Below are positions 4,215-6,821 of a DNA stretch of 6,821 nt, piece after piece. The stretch spans positions 1,381 through 8,201 of the forward strand of contig DIME01000186.1 of NCBI GenBank assembly GCA_002425405.1. Direction: 5' to 3'. The notes beneath the pieces were generated by a model that ran no database searches, was not told the origin of the DNA, and saw only the letters and a program-made list of their open reading frames with translations. The position numbers were made by a program, and so were the translations under genes. Source of the stretch: Candidatus Accumulibacter vicinus (GTDB taxonomy: Bacteria > Pseudomonadota > Gammaproteobacteria > Burkholderiales > Rhodocyclaceae). Within the stretch, counting starts at the first letter, position 1, and every line of letters starts with the position of its first letter.

Positions 4215-4835
4215 CTATGTAGCAACAGCCGGCGCTCCGGCCTTCTGCGCGTCATAGGTGTCGATGGCCCACTCCAGCGCGTAGCAACACCACAGGAAGC
4301 GGTGCGTCCACACCTTGCAGTCGCGCTCCCAATCTTGGAAGCGGAACCTGTCGTGCTCGAACTCCCACAACGCCACCCATGCGTGGTGCTCGCTGTCGTC
4401 TGCCGCGGCGCACACTTGTTCGTCGATCTCCTGCCAGAGCGCTGCTCGACGCTCGGCGGGGTAGTCTTCGTCGTCGCTGGTGTGCTGCTCGAAGTAGTCG
4501 CGGACCTCGGCCCTGAACTTCTCGGGCGTCCACTTGCGCACGCCGTCACAACGGTCGGCGGCCTCCAGCTTCTCGGCCCAGTACCGCAGGTCAATGTGGT
4601 ACTGGCCGCGGTTCTCGCCGCGCCGGAAGAACCGAAACATGTCGTGCAGGCGCCGGAAGACGTAGGTGCCCATGTCTCCCGTGTAGCAGAGGTAGCCGGG
4701 CCATGTCAGCAGATCGAAGTGCATGCACATCGTGCCGGGCCGCTGGAACCTTAGGTGCCGGTGCACGCCGTCGTCGCGGATCACCTGCATCTGGTGCAGG
4801 GCAATGTCACCGGTGAATTGGTCTGCAAAGGTCAT
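4215..4835 (-). CDS. Hypothetical phage-type protein, 206 aa
   Basis: This is the largest cassette gene. The ATG at 4833-4835 follows TTGGAGAAACG, a strong Shine-Dalgarno, and is preferred over an in-frame ATG at 4865 in attC DNA. The protein starts MTFADQFTGDIALHQMQVIR, then HRHLRFQRPG, a beta-like and aromatic region (CMHFDLLTWPGYLCYTGDMG), and a long acidic helical part (WTPEKFRAEVRDYFEQHTSD onwards). It ends in Trp/His/Phe-rich helices (DRFRFQDWERDCKVWTHRFL, WCCYALEWAIDTYDAQK). The opening and TWPGYLCYTGDMGTYVF look like a conserved phage protein I have seen annotated only as hypothetical. No catalytic motif is evident. It heads a three-gene run with 3960-4202 and 3688-3963 in one cassette. 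Confidence 0.83.
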   Translation of the reverse strand: MTFADQFTGDIALHQMQVIRDDGVHRHLRFQRPGTMCMHFDLLTWPGYLCYTGDMGTYVFRRLHDMFRFFRRGENRGQYHIDLRYWAEKLEAADRCDGVRKWTPEKFRAEVRDYFEQHTSDDEDYPAERRAALWQEIDEQVCAAADDSEHHAWVALWEFEHDRFRFQDWERDCKVWTHRFLWCCYALEWAIDTYDAQKAGAPAVAT

Positions 4836-4856
4836 CGTTTCTCCAAAAAAGTTGCT

Positions 4857-4900
4857 GCATAACACTCAAGCGGGACCACCTACGGATGGCCGCGTTAGGC
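4857..4900 (+). repeat. attC-like site 12, right arm deleted
   Basis: Left core is GCATAAC (4857-4863) and R' GTTAGGC (4894-4900). L'' CTCAAGCGGGACCA is typical, but on the right TGGCCGC abuts R' directly, so the outer half of L' and its spacer are missing. TGG pairs with the CCA left of the loop. It is the last attC seen toward the right and marks the border with the phage-like genes. Confidence 0.7.
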
Positions 4901-5146
4901 CGCAAAGTCCGCGTACTTCTGGTTTGCCAGCCTTACCACTTCGCAGGCGAATTCCTGCATGTCGTTGTTTCGCTTGCGCACATGCGCCTCCAGTTCGGCA
5001 ATCCTGCGCCTCAATTCTCCGGCCTTGCGCACTTCGGCAAGCAACGCCTGCATATCGGCGTGCGCTTCTTTGAAGGTCAGCTTCGCATAGCCCTTGGTCA
5101 CACAGTCCCAGCGGTACGCCAGGTCTTCTAGGTCTTTGTCTGTCAT
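4895..5146 (-). CDS. Small coiled-coil hypothetical protein, 83 aa
   Basis: The ATG at 5144-5146 overlaps the stop of the upstream gene (ATGA), with GGTGG a few bases before it. After MTDKDLEDLAYRWDCVTKGY the protein is one long charged helix (EAHADMQALLAEVRKAGELR, then RRIAELEAHVRKRNNDMQEF), with heptad-like Leu/Ile/Ala spacing that suggests a coiled-coil dimer. Its TAA stop is formed by the GCCTAAC core of attC-like site 12, so the gene ends precisely at the border between the phage-like operon and the cassette array. No membrane segment. Role unknown; such small coiled-coil proteins are common in phage early regions. Confidence 0.78.
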   Translation of the reverse strand: MTDKDLEDLAYRWDCVTKGYAKLTFKEAHADMQALLAEVRKAGELRRRIAELEAHVRKRNNDMQEFACEVVRLANQKYADFAA

Positions 5147-5646
5147 TTTTCCACCCACCCCAGTGCCACGATCGCTGCTCGAGCAGCGGGGAGTTGAGTG
5201 CCCTGCTGCTCCACTTTGGCTTCGAGCCGTTTCTGGCTCCCTGATGAGACCAACTCGGTCATTGCAGCGAACAAAGAGAGTGCGGCGTTGTGCTTGGTCT
5301 GCTTCTCGCGAGAAAGCTGGTCGTAATTTACGCAAACCAACTTGCGGGCCACTCTTCGGGCGTGCCGGCGGGATTTGTCCCTGGCCCGATCGCTCAGGTC
5401 CACGATCTCATCATCGCTCAGGCGCCGAAGTCCTACCATCAACACCACATCGAAGACGATTCGCTTGTCGATGACCAGCCGATTACGCGCTGTTTCCAGG
5501 ACATGCCAGAAGAGGTGGATATCTCGGCCAATCTCCGCTGACAGTTGGTCGTAGGTGGCCATGCCGCCCACCGGGATGTCGCTCAGAAACCGGATCAGGG
5601 CAGCGCTGTCGCTACCCTGCCGGAAAAGCGGTGTTTCTTCGTCCAT
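5143..5646 (-). CDS. Hypothetical phage protein, possible DNA-binding, 167 aa
   Basis: The frame is open from 5709, but the 21 extra codons lie in 5-bp repeat DNA. The ATG at 5644-5646 has AGGA five bases upstream and is preferred. Residues 12-60 (ALIRFLSDIPVGGMATYDQL, then SAEIGRDIHLFWHVLETARN) look like a helix-turn-helix or winged-helix domain. RLVIDKRIVFDVVLMVGLRR would form the wing, followed by LSDDEIVDLSDRARDKSRRH and an Arg/Lys-rich helical region. The C-terminal third (VNYDQLSREKQTKHNAALSL) resembles a phage family I remember as hypothetical. DNA binding is an inference from the fold-like pattern and basic helix. It could be a regulator of this operon. It is coupled by ATGA to the coiled-coil gene downstream. 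Confidence 0.82.
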   Translation of the reverse strand: MDEETPLFRQGSDSAALIRFLSDIPVGGMATYDQLSAEIGRDIHLFWHVLETARNRLVIDKRIVFDVVLMVGLRRLSDDEIVDLSDRARDKSRRHARRVARKLVCVNYDQLSREKQTKHNAALSLFAAMTELVSSGSQKRLEAKVEQQGTQLPAARAAIVALGWVEK

Positions 5647-5671
5647 TTTGGTCCTCATGTGTTGTGGGTTC

Positions 5672-5751
5672 CTTGCCTTGTCTTGTCTCGTCGTGTCTTG
5701 CTTTGTCATGCCCAGTCACGCCGAGCGTCACAGTGTCTAGTCCTGCCAAGC
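5672..5751 (-). repeat. Degenerate 5-bp repeat block, left
   Basis: Sixteen consecutive pentamers on the plus strand follow the pattern CNNGY (CTTGC, CTTGT, CATGC, CACGC, CAAGC and so on) with few exceptions (TTTGT, GTCAC, AGTGT). On the minus strand this reads as RCNNG units. Only the frame of the repeat is conserved, not the units. It lies in the leader of the gene at 5143-5646. Confidence 0.82.
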
Positions 5752-5810
5752 CGCGATGCTTTCGCATCCGACAGCCCCCTCGACGAGGAGGCTGAAAGCT
5801 GCGTGATGCC
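5752..5810 (-). ncRNA. Putative structured RNA element, two hairpins
   Basis: This 59-nt segment interrupts the pentamer repeats and is out of phase with them. On the minus strand, hairpin 1 is CAGCCTCCTC-GTC-GAGGGGGCTG (5794-5772), a ten-pair stem with one G-U wobble. Hairpin 2 is GATGC-GAAA-GCATC (5768-5755), capped by a GNRA tetraloop. Read on the plus strand the wobble becomes a C-A mismatch and the loop becomes TTTC, so the RNA form fits the minus strand, the direction of all genes here. The left end (GATGCC at 5805-5810 on the plus strand) could alternatively pair with GCATC, giving a competing fold. No run of U follows, so a Rho-independent terminator is unlikely. Class unknown. Confidence 0.5.
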
Positions 5811-5915
5811 CTTGTCTTGTCATGCCAAGCCCGGTCTCGCCACGTCTTGCCGCGCCCGGTCCTGCCAAGCCCCGCCTCGCCATGCCCCGTCGAGCCAAGC
5901 CACGCCACGCCGGGT
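5811..5915 (-). repeat. Degenerate 5-bp repeat block, right
   Basis: Twenty-one pentamers in unbroken register fit CNNGY on the plus strand (CTTGT, CATGC, CAAGC, CCGGT, CTCGC, CACGT and so on). It begins immediately after the stop codon of the gene at 5917-6474 on the minus strand and ends at the hairpin element. With the left block it fills the 270-bp gap between two genes. Confidence 0.84.
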
Positions 5916-5916
5916 T

Positions 5917-6474
5917 TTAATTCCAGACCAGCTTCTCCACCTTGAACCTTCCATAAATTCCGTTGTTTCGGGGGCGAAACCTACCGATACCGACGAATGC
6001 GCCGGCTTGTTCCAGGATGTTCCTGAATACGTCCTCGGTGACGGTTTCATCGAGGATGTAGAAGGTCACGTCGCCACCCCATTGGTGAATGACCGGGAAG
6101 CACTTCTCGACGCGCCGGCCGCCGCCGCGGATCCCGTCCGAGGGCACGAACAGCCACTCGCCTTTGACCTCGTCCTTTTTGATCTGGAGGATCAGGGCAT
6201 CGGTGACCAGAACCCCGGCCTCGATGTGCTTGGTGTAGGTGCTCTTGCCCTTTCCTGGAATCTGGATGGACAGAAACTTGGCGGCGTCAGACAGGCAGTT
6301 TTTGAAGGCCATCGGCGGGATGAACACGTTTCCGTCTTCGTTGGCGTGCACCCGGTCTCGCCAGGTGCGCTCCTCGAAATCCTTGGGCAACTCCTTCGGG
6401 AGCTTGTCGGTGGTGTAGTGCTTGCTCTGCGAATAGGGAGAGATTCCGCGCAGGGTGGCGATTGCAGTTTTCAT
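5917..6474 (-). CDS. Conserved-looking phage protein of unknown function, 185 aa
   Basis: The ATG at 6472-6474 overlaps the stop of dcd (ATGA) and has AAGGA eight bases upstream. The protein begins MKTAIATLRGISPYSQSKHY, continues with LPKDFEERTWRDRVHANEDG and FIPPMAFKNCLSDAAKFL, has a lysine-rich segment (IPGKGKSTYTKHIEAG), and ends with GRFRPRNNGIYGRFKVEKLV. The opening strand, a Gly-rich middle (GIRGGGRRVEKCFP) and the closing GRFRP...GRF motif loosely recall the RAMP/Cas7-like RNA-binding fold, but this is a weak resemblance and no Cas gene is near. I have seen similar proteins in phages without a named role. Close coupling to dcd puts it in the nucleotide/replication part of the operon. 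No membrane segment. Confidence 0.85.
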   Translation of the reverse strand: MKTAIATLRGISPYSQSKHYTTDKLPKELPKDFEERTWRDRVHANEDGNVFIPPMAFKNCLSDAAKFLSIQIPGKGKSTYTKHIEAGVLVTDALILQIKKDEVKGEWLFVPSDGIRGGGRRVEKCFPVIHQWGGDVTFYILDETVTEDVFRNILEQAGAFVGIGRFRPRNNGIYGRFKVEKLVWN

Positions 6475-6821
6475 TCTCGAATTCCTTGGGTTGACTTGTC
6501 GCCGTTGTAGCGGCCTTTGGTGGCATAACTGGCATGTGCCGGGACGGGCTCATGCTGGAAGAAAATCATCTGTCCGATTCCGTCGCCCTGAGTCAGGACG
6601 ATCGCGTGGTGCCGGGAGTTGTTGACCAGTTCCAGGGTGAGCACGGAACCGTGCCACCCGGCGTCACACCACCCGGCATTTGCGTGGTCGATCGCAATCC
6701 GGGCCATCGAGGACTTGAGCTTGTACTCCGCGCTGACGTTGTCGGGCAGGTTGAACATCTCCTCCGACTGGGCCAGGATGAAGTGGCCCGGTTTCAGGAG
6801 GTAAGGGCCGTTCTTCTCCAG
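6471..6821 (-). CDS. dcd: dCTP deaminase, C-terminal part (partial)
   Basis: dCTP deaminase converts dCTP to dUTP, feeding dTTP synthesis; phages carry it to adjust nucleotide pools. The 116 residues present start inside the protein (the window cuts off the N-terminus) with LEKNGPYLLKPGHFILAQSE, the conserved strand before the core. Then come LPDNVSAEYKLKSSMARIAI, holding the SS-x-AR motif that contributes trimer active-site Ser and Arg, and AGWCDAGWHGSVLTLELVNN, holding the catalytic Glu of the LEL segment. GDGIGQMIFFQHEP and Y...GRYNGDKSTQG match the C-terminal region. About a third of the usual 180-190 residues is off the edge. A dUTPase of the same superfamily is the main alternative; the SS-x-AR and GW-x-G pattern favours Dcd. 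The stop overlaps the next ATG. Confidence 0.88.
   Translation of the reverse strand: MEKNGPYLLKPGHFILAQSEEMFNLPDNVSAEYKLKSSMARIAIDHANAGWCDAGWHGSVLTLELVNNSRHHAIVLTQGDGIGQMIFFQHEPVPAHASYATKGRYNGDKSTQGIRE

Larger units (their letters stand above)
1..4900 (+). mobile_element. Integrase-less attC cassette array (CALIN-like), genes reversed
   Basis: About twelve attC-like sites divide this stretch into cassettes of roughly 0.2 to 1.2 kb, each carrying one to three minus-strand genes. Seen: R''/L''/L'/R' architecture at most sites, and matching cassette ends. For example the cassette starting GTTAGGCAACAC (3308) ends in GTGTTGCCTAAC (3578-3589), and the one starting GTTAGAAGGC (2452) ends in GCCTTCTAAC (2726-2735). 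Known: in integrons the first bases of a cassette are complementary to the R'' of its own attC, because the circular cassette opens inside R'. No intI-like gene is in the window. The right limit is set by the last site at 4857-4900; the left limit is off the edge. The plus strand is given because the stem asymmetry orients the sites that way. Confidence is high for the array and lower for its mobility and carrier. Confidence 0.82.

Noticed and set aside
4199..4594. Two other minus-strand frames overlapping the 206-residue gene
   Set aside because: They are out-of-frame products full of Thr/Ser/Arg, typical of shadows of a GC-rich gene.
3437..4754. Plus-strand open frames of 255-261 codons (3437-4222, 3987-4754)
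   Set aside because: Their products are low-quality (Pro/Ser/Arg/His or Val/Leu repeats), they have no good Shine-Dalgarno, and they oppose better minus-strand genes.
61..4900. CRISPR array or REP-type repeats
   Set aside because: The repeated sites differ in length (49-104 bp) and loop sequence, and only cores and arm pairing recur, which fits attC and not direct repeats with spacers.
5752..5810. Hammerhead or HDV-like ribozyme
   Set aside because: There is a GAAA loop and paired stems, but no CUGAUGA core and no HDV nested double pseudoknot could be drawn.
5752..5810. Rho-independent terminator
   Set aside because: The hairpins are strong but neither strand has a T run after them.
5612..5908. 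98-codon minus frame through the pentamer repeats
   Set aside because: Its Trp/Gly/Arg-rich composition follows from the repeat itself, and it overlaps the start of a better gene. The repeat is more likely untranslated.
5545..6510. Long plus-strand open frame of 321 codons
   Set aside because: It lies opposite dcd and the 185-residue gene, both of which have motifs, coupling and Shine-Dalgarno sites. Its product runs through the pentamer repeats and looks like antisense of a GC-rich gene.

Overview
The window looks like the accessory end of a phage or prophage operon from a GC-rich proteobacterium. All credible genes lie on the minus strand, are small, and have good Shine-Dalgarno sites. Many are joined by ATGA or TGATG stop/start overlaps. 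No host genus can be fixed from the sequence alone.

Right part (about 4895-6821), read on the minus strand: the C-terminal part of a dCTP deaminase (cut by the window end) is coupled by ATGA to a 185-residue phage-type protein of unknown role. A non-coding tract of degenerate 5-bp repeats follows. It is interrupted by a 59-nt element with two hairpins that looks like a structured RNA of the minus strand. Two further ATGA-coupled hypothetical genes follow (5143-5646 and 4895-5146).

Left part (1-4900): about a dozen integron attC-like sites lie between, at the ends of, or inside small hypothetical genes. Each well-preserved site has R'' (GCCNAAC-like), L'', loop, L' and R' (GTTNGGC-like). The DNA between neighbouring sites usually begins and ends with complementary bases, as a real integron cassette does. 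No integrase gene is visible, so the stretch resembles a CALIN (cluster of attC sites lacking an integrase), or the distal part of an array whose integrase lies off the left edge. The unpaired extra base of the stem is on the left in most sites with an intact stem. The attC sites therefore point along the plus strand while every gene runs on the minus strand. All cassette genes are thus reversed relative to the normal integron arrangement but co-directional with the phage-like operon.

Some attC sites are intact, others are collapsed or truncated (2440-2458, 2231-2248, 4857-4900). At two of the damaged sites neighbouring genes have become fused or overlapped. Several genes read into or through the attC in one shared reading frame, giving a C-terminal Pro-Asn motif. 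Two cassette genes carry apparent -1 frameshifts. The overall picture is a phage-like operon that may have grown by collecting integron-type cassettes in its own transcription direction. The phage assignment rests on dcd, gene style and remembered resemblance, not on any structural phage gene in view.
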